The translations under genes and the position numbers were made by a program. A stretch of DNA of 49,071 bases from Bacteriovorax sp. (GTDB taxonomy: Bacteria; Bdellovibrionota; Bacteriovoracia; Bacteriovoracales; Bacteriovoracaceae): assembly GCA_028710485.1 (NCBI GenBank), contig JAQTTZ010000020.1, positions 1 through 49,071 of the forward strand, given 5' to 3'. Of this stretch, positions 16,540 to 25,725 are shown in pieces (position 1 is the stretch's first letter; every line of letters begins with the position of its first letter). The notes below the pieces were generated by a model, which saw only the letters and a list, made by a program, of their open reading frames with translations, did not search any database and was not told the DNA's origin.

Positions 16540-16983
16540 TTAGATCTTGGGTGATAAAAAACTTTTCATCACCCAAATCGGGCCTATAAGTAGAAAAAAA
16601 AGATCAGTAAAAAAAGAAGGCTTCTTACCTTCAATCTTGTGTCCAATAAATTGAAAAATCCAGGCGACAATAAAGATAAACAAACAAAGCAGAAAAAATC
16701 TTGGTCGTAAATATTCCAATAACAGAGCTTGAGGAAGGATAAATAACACCATCATTGTAAAAACTTTCAAGTTTTTAAAGCTAGCATAAAAAATAAGAGC
16801 ACCTAAAATAGCGAAGAAGCTCCAGTCGAGCCATAAAGGCCAGGACTCGGGCACTGGCATGGCCTTTAACAGACCCAATACACTGAACATGATCGATGGC
16901 ACACAAAACTTGTGAATAAGAATATTGGTAGGATTTTGGTGTGATTTTGCATACACATTTAAATACTTTTCTAATCTGCTCAT
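16540..16983 (-). CDS. Mpo1-like (DUF962) membrane protein
   Basis: A 147-aa integral membrane protein of the Mpo1/YGL010w family. Signatures are YAKSHQNPTNILIHKFCVPSIMF at residues 11-33 (the HxxxxN...H pattern), WIFQFIGHKIEGKKPSFFTDLFFLLIGPIWV near the C-terminus, and four hydrophobic helices between. Yeast Mpo1 is an Fe(II)-dependent dioxygenase that shortens 2-hydroxy fatty acids during phytosphingosine breakdown, and its conserved histidines (here in SH..N...H and FIGH) bind the iron. Bacterial function is less clear. It lies 7 nt after rmuC on the same strand. A hairpin of unknown meaning (16547-16576) is embedded in its last codons. Confidence 0.88.
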   Translation of the reverse strand: MSRLEKYLNVYAKSHQNPTNILIHKFCVPSIMFSVLGLLKAMPVPESWPLWLDWSFFAILGALIFYASFKNLKVFTMMVLFILPQALLLEYLRPRFFLLCLFIFIVAWIFQFIGHKIEGKKPSFFTDLFFLLIGPIWVMKSFLSPKI

Positions 16984-16990
16984 GCCTATC

Positions 16991-18193
16991 CTACTCTAAA
17001 AGTTTATCAATTTTAACTTCTGATATATGCTCAAAGCGATCCGTTATTTTCCCAGTGGTAATATGAATCTCTTTGACATCTTTGCTGACTGTATCGATAT
17101 GGCTGGCAAGAGCGTCCCAACGTTTTTTATAACGGCTAAATTCATCGGCCAGTCTATTAAGCTCTTGATGAATAACATTTGTATATTTACTTCGCTCGAT
17201 ATTATTAAGAACGACTTGAACAGTCGTAATCATTGCCATAAAAGTTGTAGGTGAAGTGATCCAGACTTTACGCTGATGAGCATACTCAATAATGTCTCCG
17301 TGATAAGCGTAGAGCTCAGCAAAAATCGCCTCCGCAGGCAAAAAGAGCACGGCCTGATCTGCTGTTACATCGCGGATAATATATTTAGTGGCAATATCGT
17401 CAATATGTTTTTTTAAATTAGTTTTAAAATCTTTAACAAATTCTTTACGTTCAGCATCTGTATAACTGGCATCAAACATCCTTCTAAAGTTTTCAAGCGG
17501 AAACTTGGAATCCACAACTAAACTTCCTGTAGGCTCTGGCAAAAAGATAATTGAATCACAAATTGTTCCATTGGGAAGTTTGTACTGCAATTGAAAAACT
17601 TTATCGTTTTTGTCCCCGAACACGGCATTTAAAACTTGAGTTAATTGAACTTCTCCGAAAATTCCACGGCTTTTTTTATCAGTTAAGACATCTTGAAGGG
17701 AGACAACATTGGCCGATAAGGATTCGATCTTTTTTTGCGCTTCATCTATTTTGGCCAAACGTTCAACAACATTGTTAAAAGTTTCGTTGGTTTTTTTAAA
17801 ACCTTGATCAAGGTTTTCTTTTACCCGGTCAGAAATTTCATTGAGTTTAAGTTGGAGGTCTTTATTGATTTTTTCATTCATGCTCACCATCTGAGCGGTT
17901 ATGGCCTGCTGAAATTTTGAAAAGTGAAGCACAATATCCTGAGTGCTTTGATTTTGTTCGGCAGTAATTTTCTTAAATTTTTCTTCAATAATTTCTGAAA
18001 CTTGAAATTTAGTAATTTCTTTCTGCCCTTCAAAACGCTGAACCATGATGGTTTCGAGTTGAATTAATTTATCTGAAATAGGCTTGGTAGCATTAGAGAT
18101 ATCGGCCGTTAAAAAACTAAAATCTGTTTTGTTCATTTTTAAAAGGACAAAAACAACCAAAGCAATATTGATGGCCACTAAAAAAATAGTCAT
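16991..18193 (-). CDS. rmuC: DNA recombination protein RmuC
   Basis: A 400-aa protein with an N-terminal membrane anchor (residues 2-20), a long coiled coil (about 30-170) and the conserved RmuC nuclease-like core: SRGIFGEVQLTQVL, CDSIIFLPEPTGSLVVDSKFPLENFRRMFDA, AVLFLPAEAIFAELYAYH and KVWITSPTTFMAMITTVQVVL. RmuC limits rearrangements at inverted repeats and belongs to the restriction-endonuclease-like fold group (DSKFP supplies acidic and Lys residues). AGGAG precedes ATG 18193. It lies downstream of msrA with a 76-nt gap. Confidence 0.95.
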   Translation of the reverse strand: MTIFLVAINIALVVFVLLKMNKTDFSFLTADISNATKPISDKLIQLETIMVQRFEGQKEITKFQVSEIIEEKFKKITAEQNQSTQDIVLHFSKFQQAITAQMVSMNEKINKDLQLKLNEISDRVKENLDQGFKKTNETFNNVVERLAKIDEAQKKIESLSANVVSLQDVLTDKKSRGIFGEVQLTQVLNAVFGDKNDKVFQLQYKLPNGTICDSIIFLPEPTGSLVVDSKFPLENFRRMFDASYTDAERKEFVKDFKTNLKKHIDDIATKYIIRDVTADQAVLFLPAEAIFAELYAYHGDIIEYAHQRKVWITSPTTFMAMITTVQVVLNNIERSKYTNVIHQELNRLADEFSRYKKRWDALASHIDTVSKDVKEIHITTGKITDRFEHISEVKIDKLLE

Positions 18194-18269
18194 GAGATCT
18201 CCTGATGTAGATGAGGAACCTTATCATGTTAAGAGTGGCTTCGTGAATAATTACTTACTCAATTAATGC

Positions 18270-18758
18270 TTAGTTTCTTAAAATATGGCACATATACCCG
18301 TCAGGATTCTTAACTAAATAATCCTGATGATAATCTTCTGCTGAATAAAATTCACCGGCCTCTCTGACCTGAGTGACTAATGGATCTTTGAAGACTTTTG
18401 AAATATTCATTTTTTCAATCACTTCATTTGCAATTCTTTTTTGTTCATCATTATAGTAAAAAATGACCGAGCGGTATTGTGTACCGATATCATTGTGTTG
18501 CCGATTGAGAGTTGTAGGATCATGAAGGCGAAAAAAAACATCTAAAACTTTTTCATAGCTAATGACGGCAGGATCAAATTCCACCAGAACTACTTCTGCA
18601 TGTCCCGTTGAACCAGAACAAACCAGTGGATAGGTTGGATCTTTTACGACTCCACCAGAATATCCAACCTCAGTTGAAATTATTCCATCTATTTTTTTTA
18701 AGATATGTTCGACACCCCAAAAACAACCAGCTCCTAAAAGTGCTTTTTCTGTACTCAT
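18270..18758 (-). CDS. msrA: Peptide-methionine (S)-S-oxide reductase MsrA
   Basis: A 162-aa enzyme that reduces the S epimer of methionine sulfoxide in oxidised proteins. The catalytic GCFWG is at residues 11-15 (C12), followed by the family elements STEVGYSGG, GHAEVVLVEFDP, HDPTTLNRQHNDIGTQYRS and AEDYHQDYL. It lacks the fused MsrB domain and a signal peptide, so it is cytoplasmic. ATG 18758 has AGGAG upstream. It follows the small membrane-protein gene by 18 nt. Confidence 0.97.
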   Translation of the reverse strand: MSTEKALLGAGCFWGVEHILKKIDGIISTEVGYSGGVVKDPTYPLVCSGSTGHAEVVLVEFDPAVISYEKVLDVFFRLHDPTTLNRQHNDIGTQYRSVIFYYNDEQKRIANEVIEKMNISKVFKDPLVTQVREAGEFYSAEDYHQDYLVKNPDGYMCHILRN

Positions 18759-18776
18759 AACTCGCTCCTATTTTCT

Positions 18777-19136
18777 TTAAGTGAGAGCATAAATGATAAG
18801 ACCCATAATCATAAATCCGATCAAATCTCCCCCGTAGTCTATCCAAAAATTCTTTTTAGACCAACCATTAACTGCATAGTGTTTAGCTGAGGTAGCAGCA
18901 GCAATCATTAGCCAGCATCCCAAACTTATTTTCATCATTTGCACTATCGTAAAAATTTCTAGCATCCTTTGAATAACATCCAATCCCCACGCATTAAAAA
19001 GAGATCCGAAAAAGATTAAACTGAGGGTCTTAAAACCATGAATCTTTTTAAGACCCATTTTTTTCTGCCAAAATAGATAAAAAAGACTATTGGTCAAGGC
19101 AGCAATCGGAAGATAATACCATTCACTTAGGGACAT
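18777..19136 (-). CDS. Small four-TM membrane protein, DUF1761-like
   Basis: A 119-aa protein with about four hydrophobic helices (residues about 6-22, 36-55, 65-82 and 98-118) and a conserved-looking LIFFGSLFNAWGLDV segment. Similar small proteins are annotated DUF1761 or DUF2177-like; I cannot decide between them by eye. ATG 19136 has GGAG upstream. It heads the msrA-rmuC-Mpo1-like series on the minus strand and starts 59 nt from the divergent methyltransferase start. Function unknown. Confidence 0.72.
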   Translation of the reverse strand: MSLSEWYYLPIAALTNSLFYLFWQKKMGLKKIHGFKTLSLIFFGSLFNAWGLDVIQRMLEIFTIVQMMKISLGCWLMIAAATSAKHYAVNGWSKKNFWIDYGGDLIGFMIMGLIIYALT

Positions 19137-19195
19137 TCTTGCTCCAGATTAAAATTGGTGTTGATTCTTTACTTATTTTAGTTAATAAAAAGCAA

Positions 19196-19843
19196 ATGAT
19201 CAAAAATTCTCACTACACATATGATTACTTTCAGCCGGAAGAGTATAGATTCTCGCTGGATTCTGTTTTTCTTGCCCAAAAAGTGGCCAAATTGATTGAA
19301 ACTGAGGCCGAAGTCGCTAATTGGCAAGTTTTGGATCTTTGTGCGGGCTGCGGTATTATTGGCCTAGAACTCTCTCTACATGCCAAACGCCGAATGAATA
19401 TTGATTTTTTAGAAGTCCAAGAGATCTATCGAACATTTTTCGATAAAAACAAAGAGATGATTTATCCGGAAGCTGAGTCTTCCCAATATCGTTTTTTAAA
19501 TCTTAATTACCAAAAACTTTTAGAAGAAAAATATGAAAACACCTATGATTTAATTGTTTCTAATCCCCCCTATTTTTTTAAAGATGAAGGTCTTTTATCT
19601 CCCAACGACTTTAAAAATCGCTGTCGCTTTTTTCTCGATAGTGATTTTAAAACATTAATAAATGCCATAGTGTTTGCTTTGAAGCCTAATTCGTCTGCTT
19701 ATCTTTTAGTGCGTTCGGGAATTCATCATGGGAGATCACCAATTGATGAGATCATTAAGATTTTAGGTACTGGCGGGAGTGCGAAGGTCGTTGATAATGT
19801 CCGCGGAACTGATATCGTCCAGATCAGAAAAGAAATTAATTAA
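19196..19843 (+). CDS. tRNA1(Val) adenine-N6 methyltransferase-like (TrmN6/YfiC family)
   Basis: A 215-aa class I SAM methyltransferase. ATG 19196 (MIKNSHYTYDYFQPEEYRF) was chosen over TTG 19139, which would leave only 2 bp to the divergent gene. Motifs: the family N-terminal substrate signature QPEEYRFSLDSVFLA, the SAM loop LDLCAGCGIIGLEL, and the amino-adenine active site SNPPYF at about residues 127-132. TrmN6 methylates A37 of tRNA-Val; the family also includes PrmC-like relatives, so the substrate is inferred. Its last 81 nt overlap the convergent tatD gene. Confidence 0.86.
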   Translation: MIKNSHYTYDYFQPEEYRFSLDSVFLAQKVAKLIETEAEVANWQVLDLCAGCGIIGLELSLHAKRRMNIDFLEVQEIYRTFFDKNKEMIYPEAESSQYRFLNLNYQKLLEEKYENTYDLIVSNPPYFFKDEGLLSPNDFKNRCRFFLDSDFKTLINAIVFALKPNSSAYLLVRSGIHHGRSPIDEIIKILGTGGSAKVVDNVRGTDIVQIRKEIN

Positions 19844-20458
19844 ATTCGATAAAAATATTTCTTCACAATTTTTTTCATCGATATTGAGATCGCTCCCTGC
19901 CTTTTGATAAATATCTTTGATCGAGAAGTCCTTCTGGTCATCCGTTTCTAAAAAAATCTTATCCCTCGGTAGGGATTTCATCACAACTGAGGCACGGGAA
20001 CTTGGATTAAAAAGCTTGCTCCCAAAAGAAAAAAAACAATCGTATTTTAAAAAAGCTTGAGCTGTTTCAAAATTTCCGGAAAAATCATGCAAAAGAATTC
20101 TTCCTTTATACTTTCTCGACTTTAATAAAGCGATTAGATCAGCTTCGGCCTTAACACAATGAAGAATGAGTGGGCGTTGAACTTCTTGGGCCCAATCCAT
20201 ATGCCAGCCTAAAACTATTTCTTGAATTTTACAGTCAACAATTCCCTCTCTTCTGCGATCAAGTCCGCATTCACCAATGGCGAGAGTTTTTAGATTAAAT
20301 GCTTTTTTTAATTTTAAGAATTTTTCGGCCCATTGAGCTTCATTAAATGGAAGGGTTAATTCCCAAGGGTGAATTCCAAGAGAGTGCAGACCCACGATAA
20401 ATCGCAATTGATTATTGCTTTCAGCTTGCAAGATATGAGTGTGAATATCAATCAGCAT
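19763..20458 (-). CDS. TatD-family metal-dependent hydrolase
   Basis: A 231-aa amidohydrolase-fold protein: N-terminal HTH metal ligands (H6, H8 in LIDIHTHIL), GLHSLGIHPWE, the AIGECGLDRR metal/Glu motif, PLILHCVKAEADLI, ILLHDFSGNFETAQAFL and FLETDDQ, in the order expected for TatD DNases. It is shorter than E. coli TatD (about 260 aa). Such proteins act as Mg-dependent 3'-5' exonucleases or D-aminoacyl-tRNA deacylases. Its 3' end overlaps the convergent methyltransferase gene by 81 nt. Confidence 0.9.
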   Translation of the reverse strand: MLIDIHTHILQAESNNQLRFIVGLHSLGIHPWELTLPFNEAQWAEKFLKLKKAFNLKTLAIGECGLDRRREGIVDCKIQEIVLGWHMDWAQEVQRPLILHCVKAEADLIALLKSRKYKGRILLHDFSGNFETAQAFLKYDCFFSFGSKLFNPSSRASVVMKSLPRDKIFLETDDQKDFSIKDIYQKAGSDLNIDEKNCEEIFLSNLINFFSDLDDISSADIINDLRTPAST

Positions 20459-20516
20459 AGTTTAATAATTCCTTTATTTGATTCTTCAATATTCCATTTG
20501 GGATTGACAAGTATGA

Positions 20517-22187
20517 CTAATTATTTTTTTTGGGAAGCTCAATGATAAAGGTAGTATGGACTGCAATGTGGTTGAGATAAAATCGGCCATTGTGAGATTC
20601 AATAATTCCTTTCGAAATACTTAATCCTAAGCCCGTCCCTTTTCCAACGGCTTTCGTGGTAAAAAAAGGCTGCATCATTTTTTCAGAAATGGCCTCAGGG
20701 ATTTTCTTACCACTATCAGAGACAGCAATAGAAACGTTGTCTCCCAAATCAGTCATTTCAATCTGAATCCATTTATCAATACTGCCTTCCAAAGCATCCA
20801 ATGAGTTATTTAAAAGATTCATTATGACCTGCGCGATTTGAACTTCACGGCACTGAATATTTTGATCCTGAAATGACAAAACCCGTAAATCAATCTCATT
20901 ATTTTTTAGTCTTTCCTTACAAAGCTCAAGAGTGCCATCAATAATATGTTGAACCGTTGTTTCCACAGCAGGATCGTTATATGAATCTCTGGAAAATGCG
21001 TGAAGCCCTCTAATAATTTTAGCTATACGATCAACAGTCTTGATAATTTTATCGAGAGAATTATTTAGTTTATGGTCAACCTCATTCTCGCCTCTAGGAC
21101 GCTTCAACGTTGAAGCAATAGCTGAAATAATAGTGAGGGGATTATTAATCTCATGTGCAATCCCACTGGCCATTTCTCCCAGCGAAGATAATTTGGCAGA
21201 TTGGATCGCTTGCTTTCGCTGCTCTTCAACTAACTCTAAAGAATGGAGAAAATTGAGAAGAAAAAAGGCAAAGCCAGAAAATAAAATAATTATTAATCCG
21301 ATATAAATAAAAGTTCGTAATTTCCAAGCGTATAAGAAGTCCTTAGGTGAAAGCCCAACCACAACCGTAAAATTATAATTCTCAAGTTTACGAGCAGTTA
21401 AAACTCTCTCAATGCCATCAATGAGCGAAGAAAAGTGATAGGTTATAACGTCGTTTTTCCCATTTATCAAAAAATCTATCTGTGGAGCAAGCTTGAGAAC
21501 TTTTCCAAAAAGTTTTTCAGACCAAGGTATTCGGGCATACACAAAATGATCAAAACCATAAAGAGAAATAAGTCCTCTTGATCCAACCTTGAGAGCAGAA
21601 AACATTTGTTGGTAATATTCAAGAGGAATTGTCGCTAAAATCAATCCTCTGAATTTTCCTTCGCTGGAAAGAATTGGTCTAGAAAGGACCACTACCCGTA
21701 AATGGGTCGTTTTACTGATAACCGGTTGTGAAATCTTCAATTCATCTTTTTTACCATTCTTTAGGTAAAGAAAATATTCTCTATCGCTAATATTTTCTTT
21801 AGAAAGGAAACCGGAATCATCTCCGATAAATCTACCATCTTGGTCAACCACATTAAAACTTAAAACTTCTGAAAGTCTCTTTTTATGGATGAGAAGCAAT
21901 TCATTATAGGCAGAACTTCTTTTTGCAGAGAGCACCTGTTCTTTGGATAAATGATATTGAAGTCCTTGAAGAATTAGGTCAATTTTTTTAAATGAAGTGG
22001 AGACTTGTTCTTCTAAAACTTCAGTAAGATTATAGGAATTAACCTCGGCATTGTGCATTTCACTCTTATAAGACGAGTAAGATTCAAATAGAAATACTGC
22101 AAAAACAAATCCTCCCACTATCATTGAAACAATGAAAAACCGTGAGTTCTTTGAATTCCTTATAAGATTTAAGTGTTTATTATACAT
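20517..22187 (-). CDS. Sensor histidine kinase with extracytoplasmic Cache-like domain
   Basis: A 556-aa membrane kinase. TM1 is at about residues 17-36, followed by a roughly 250-residue periplasmic region with dCache-type elements (VVDQDGRFIGDDSGF, SDREYFLYLKNG, RPILSSEGKFRGLILATIPLEYY), and TM2 at about 292-314. The HisKA H-box is LGEMASGIAHEINNPLTII with phospho-accepting H345. The ATPase shows N-box VIMNLLNNSLDAL, G1 VSDSGKKI and G2 GKGTGLGLSISKGI. There is no response regulator next to it. It diverges from hrpB. The Cache-type domain would sense a small extracellular ligand; the ligand is unknown. Confidence 0.92.
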   Translation of the reverse strand: MYNKHLNLIRNSKNSRFFIVSMIVGGFVFAVFLFESYSSYKSEMHNAEVNSYNLTEVLEEQVSTSFKKIDLILQGLQYHLSKEQVLSAKRSSAYNELLLIHKKRLSEVLSFNVVDQDGRFIGDDSGFLSKENISDREYFLYLKNGKKDELKISQPVISKTTHLRVVVLSRPILSSEGKFRGLILATIPLEYYQQMFSALKVGSRGLISLYGFDHFVYARIPWSEKLFGKVLKLAPQIDFLINGKNDVITYHFSSLIDGIERVLTARKLENYNFTVVVGLSPKDFLYAWKLRTFIYIGLIIILFSGFAFFLLNFLHSLELVEEQRKQAIQSAKLSSLGEMASGIAHEINNPLTIISAIASTLKRPRGENEVDHKLNNSLDKIIKTVDRIAKIIRGLHAFSRDSYNDPAVETTVQHIIDGTLELCKERLKNNEIDLRVLSFQDQNIQCREVQIAQVIMNLLNNSLDALEGSIDKWIQIEMTDLGDNVSIAVSDSGKKIPEAISEKMMQPFFTTKAVGKGTGLGLSISKGIIESHNGRFYLNHIAVHTTFIIELPKKNN

Positions 22188-22321
22188 GAGTAAGAAAATT
22201 ATAATCGTCTAATGAATTAGCCGTCCACAATTATTTCCCTATAAAAAATACAGTCTCACCTTCTTTTGAATTAGAATTTAATCAACTCGCAGAGTGGCTA
22301 AGTTTATAGTAAACTCGGATA

Positions 22322-24703
22322 ATGTTCACACTATCCAATTTACCCATTGATACCATCAAAGAAAAAATTATTGATTCTTATGAGTGTTTCTCCAATATTA
22401 TTTTAAAAGCGTCCCCCGGATCCGGTAAAACCACTCGCGTACCTCTTTATTTATTAGAACAAACTACCAAAAAAATTTATATTCTTGAACCCAGAAGACT
22501 AGCGGCTAAGCTCGCGGCCATTCAAGTGGCACGGGAATTGGGTGAGAGCGTAGGTGTTAGAGTGGGATACGTATTTCGTTATGAAAAAGCGATGAGTGAA
22601 AAAACGCGAATTCTTTTTTTAACAGAAGGTACTTTTTTAAAAATTCTTTCTCAAAATAAAAATCTTGATGATGTGGGACTCATTGTCTTGGATGAATTTC
22701 ATGAAAGGCATTTAAGCACAGATGCGGCCCTCAGTTTTGTCACAAAACTGCAAAAAGAAAGTAGGCCGGATTTAAAAATCATGGTGATGTCGGCCACCAT
22801 TGAAACCGAAAATTTACAGACCTATCTTGAGCAGTCTTCAAGTACGACAACTATCGATTTAGTGGCCCACCGCTTTCCTTTGAAATTAAATTATCTCCCT
22901 AATATTACCAGTATAGTTCAAGCTCCTCTTCAAAAGAAAGTATACTCTGCCGTTCTTGAAATCCTGGATTCTGACGAACTTGGTGATATTTTAATTTTTC
23001 TTCCAGGGATGAAAGAGATACGAGAAGCTCATTCCATTCTCGAAAATCTATGCAAGCACTATGAAAGCCAATGCCTTATTTTGCACGGTGATCTGGATTC
23101 AGTTGAACAAGAGCAAGTTCTAAAAATGGGATCCCATCGAAAAATTATTCTCTCGACTAATATTGCTGAAAGCTCGGTAACTATTCCTGGAATAAGAATA
23201 GTGATAGACTCAGGTCTACAAAGAGAAAGTTCTTATAATTTCTTTTCTGGTCTGCCTGAGTTAAACATTACCAAAATCTCCAAGGCTTCTGCCACCCAAA
23301 GGGCCGGTCGGGCCAATCGAGAAGGTGCTGGTGCCTGCTATCGTCTCTTTGCGGAACTTGATTTTGACCAGCGTCCCTACTTACAAAAACCTGAAATTTT
23401 AAAAAGTGATCTTAGTGAACTTTATTTAATGGCACTCGATCTGTTTAATACCTCTTTGGACAATCTTTCTTGGTTTGAATCCCCACCACCCAATGCGCTT
23501 AAAAATAGCCATGATTTATTATTTGCCATTAATGCTATTGATGAGCAGGCCAATATTACGGCCACTGGAAAAAAAATACTGAAGTACCCAACTCATCCCA
23601 GACTGGGCAGAATTTTAGTAGAGGCAGAGAATGTTTCTCCAATTACCCATAAGGAAACATTATCTTTTCTGGCCGATTTTTTAGGAGAGAAAAATAAAGA
23701 ACGATTTATAAAAACATTCTCATTTAAGTTTACTCCTGCTTCCCCGATAAAATTAAAGTGCCTTGAAGAAATTATTCTAACAGGTTTTCCAGACCGTGTT
23801 GCCCGCGCCAGGGGAGATAAATATTTTGATATTATTACTCAAAATGGCGAGACTATTAAAATTGCTTCGCAAATTGGCCATGACTTTGATCCCAATCATC
23901 CCTTATGGATTGTTTTAGATTTAAATAATAAAGGTGAAGCACTGAAATGCGTGGCGATTGAAGAAGAGTGGCTTTACGACCTGGTGCCTTTTCCCATAGT
24001 GGAAGAGGACCGATATTTTTGGGATGAGAAAAAAGAGCAAGTTCAAAAAATGGAAAGAACCATGCTTGGAAAAATACTTCTTTCTGAATCCAAAACCCAA
24101 GCTAAAAATATTAATGAAGAAACAAAAAAAATCTTAATTGATATTGCTCGCAATTTTATTGCCTCACTTCATGAAACCCAAGAATACGAGCGTCTGCTTA
24201 CTCTTAATAAATTATTGAATAAGATAGAACTTAATTTTTCAGAGCACAGTATTTTAAATAATTTTTTTGATGATAAAGTTCATTTTAGGACAGAGGACAA
24301 AGAGCTCCTTGCAAGTTACTTTTTTTCTACCCTCAAAAACTTAATTGATCCCTCTGGCCTTTATAATTTAGAAACTGATTTTCCACTGAGCATTCAGTTA
24401 ACGGACAGACGTAAAATCCCAATTGTTTATGACCGCACACAGGATCCATTTATAGAATCTTTTATTCAAGATTTTTATGGATTAACAAGGACTCCTATTT
24501 TAGCGAAGGGAAAAATTCTTCTAACCCTGAAGCTCTTAGGTCCACACAAACGCGCTATCCAAGTCACTCAGGACCTTGCCGGTTTCTGGAAAAATACTTA
24601 TCCCCAAATGTTTAAAGAATTAACCAGAGAGTATCCTCGCCATCACTGGCCACTAACTCCTGAGAGTGCCTTGCCTTTGTTACTTAAAAGGCACCTGCCA
24701 TAA
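22322..24703 (+). CDS. hrpB: ATP-dependent RNA helicase HrpB
   Basis: A 793-aa DEAH-type helicase, close to the roughly 810 aa of E. coli HrpB. Walker A ASPGSGKT (30-37), ILEPRRLAA (Ia), DEFH box (124-127), MSATIE (III), STNIAESSVTIPGI (V) and QRAGRANREGAG (VI) are all intact. The HrpB-specific C-terminus is present, ending near EYPRHHWP. Function in most bacteria is poorly defined (RNA processing). ATG 22322 has no strong Shine-Dalgarno. It converges on the HAD-like lipoprotein gene with a 20-nt overlap. Confidence 0.96.
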   Translation: MFTLSNLPIDTIKEKIIDSYECFSNIILKASPGSGKTTRVPLYLLEQTTKKIYILEPRRLAAKLAAIQVARELGESVGVRVGYVFRYEKAMSEKTRILFLTEGTFLKILSQNKNLDDVGLIVLDEFHERHLSTDAALSFVTKLQKESRPDLKIMVMSATIETENLQTYLEQSSSTTTIDLVAHRFPLKLNYLPNITSIVQAPLQKKVYSAVLEILDSDELGDILIFLPGMKEIREAHSILENLCKHYESQCLILHGDLDSVEQEQVLKMGSHRKIILSTNIAESSVTIPGIRIVIDSGLQRESSYNFFSGLPELNITKISKASATQRAGRANREGAGACYRLFAELDFDQRPYLQKPEILKSDLSELYLMALDLFNTSLDNLSWFESPPPNALKNSHDLLFAINAIDEQANITATGKKILKYPTHPRLGRILVEAENVSPITHKETLSFLADFLGEKNKERFIKTFSFKFTPASPIKLKCLEEIILTGFPDRVARARGDKYFDIITQNGETIKIASQIGHDFDPNHPLWIVLDLNNKGEALKCVAIEEEWLYDLVPFPIVEEDRYFWDEKKEQVQKMERTMLGKILLSESKTQAKNINEETKKILIDIARNFIASLHETQEYERLLTLNKLLNKIELNFSEHSILNNFFDDKVHFRTEDKELLASYFFSTLKNLIDPSGLYNLETDFPLSIQLTDRRKIPIVYDRTQDPFIESFIQDFYGLTRTPILAKGKILLTLKLLGPHKRAIQVTQDLAGFWKNTYPQMFKELTREYPRHHWPLTPESALPLLLKRHLP

Positions 24704-25532
24704 ATGAGGTAAAGAGTTCAAGGCATGAATTGTACTCTAACGGTTCATGCTTTATAGATTTTCCATACATTGATCGAGAGTAATCATTCCATTCACCACT
24801 TGAAAAATCCAACAACTTCTCTTGATTTTTAATTGCTTCGCTCCAAGATATTCCGCTAAGTTCTGCATCGAGGTAAGCTTCATTAAAAGCTCCGCTTAAA
24901 ATTAATAATTTTTTTTGCGCAAAACTCCACTCTCCCACTGAGCGCGGAACATAGTCTCCAGAAGCGATCTTGGCATCTGAAAACTTTTCGAAATGTTGAA
25001 AAGTTTTTCCTAAAAATAACACATGCTCTTCTTGCTTAGAATTCAGGACAAAATGATCAGTATCATCGATCATAATAAGATTATTCAGATCATCAGTAAT
25101 TTTACTCAAGTCCTTTTTATATCGTAAGAAAAATTTATCGGAATCCAGCGCTCCTTCCACCTTTGTGAGATCCTCCTTATTTAAAATTTTATAAGCAATG
25201 TCTTCGAGAGTTCGCCCATCACCCAATTTGATTTGACTAAGTAGCGAATGATTGCGAGCGAAGCTTCCCCCACTGAAAAAAGATATATTTATTTCCTTTT
25301 TTTGCAATAGCTCTTCCACTAACTTCTCAACTCCTTCATGAACAAAATATTTTTTTCCTTCTACTATAATGATTCTTTGTCCTTCAAAATCAGGCTTCAC
25401 TTCAGACGTTATTGTCCAATCAATATCAAAAACGACATGCTTTCTTACTTTTAACGATGCCGGCGCGCGAACCATTTGACTGCACGAAACTAGCGATAAC
25501 AAAAATAGATATAAAAAAAGGATTTTTCTCAT
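24684..25532 (-). CDS. HAD-like lipoprotein
   Basis: A 282-aa protein from ATG 25532, chosen because AGG lies 8-9 nt upstream and the protein then begins with a lipoprotein signal (LSLVSC, lipidated Cys17). Just after it, VVFDIDWTI (D36, D38, T40) is the first motif of the HAD phosphatase superfamily, FFSGGS is a plausible motif II, and MIDDTDHFVL is the acidic motif. The C-terminal third has no recognised domain. It is probably an envelope-anchored phosphatase; that activity is inferred from the motifs. Its 3' end overlaps hrpB by 20 nt. Confidence 0.8.
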   Translation of the reverse strand: MRKILFLYLFLLSLVSCSQMVRAPASLKVRKHVVFDIDWTITSEVKPDFEGQRIIIVEGKKYFVHEGVEKLVEELLQKKEINISFFSGGSFARNHSLLSQIKLGDGRTLEDIAYKILNKEDLTKVEGALDSDKFFLRYKKDLSKITDDLNNLIMIDDTDHFVLNSKQEEHVLFLGKTFQHFEKFSDAKIASGDYVPRSVGEWSFAQKKLLILSGAFNEAYLDAELSGISWSEAIKNQEKLLDFSSGEWNDYSRSMYGKSIKHEPLEYNSCLELFTSFMAGAF

Positions 25533-25725
25533 TAAGTACCTATCGGTATAGGGAAGGATTTTTTGAAGCTTGAAAATATTTAATTCACTCAAGTAATCAA
25601 TCTAAGTCATAGAATAATGAAATAATCACCCAAAATTAACCTAAAAACGACTCGGCATTTGCCTTAATCTTTGATAAATAGTGATAGAAATAGTGATCCA
25701 TTAAACAATTAATACAGGCAATCAA

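Noticed and set aside
16547-16576. 9-bp inverted repeat TTGGGTGAT / ATCACCCAA as a terminator
   Set aside because: No T-tract on either strand and it lies within the 3' coding end of the Mpo1-like gene.
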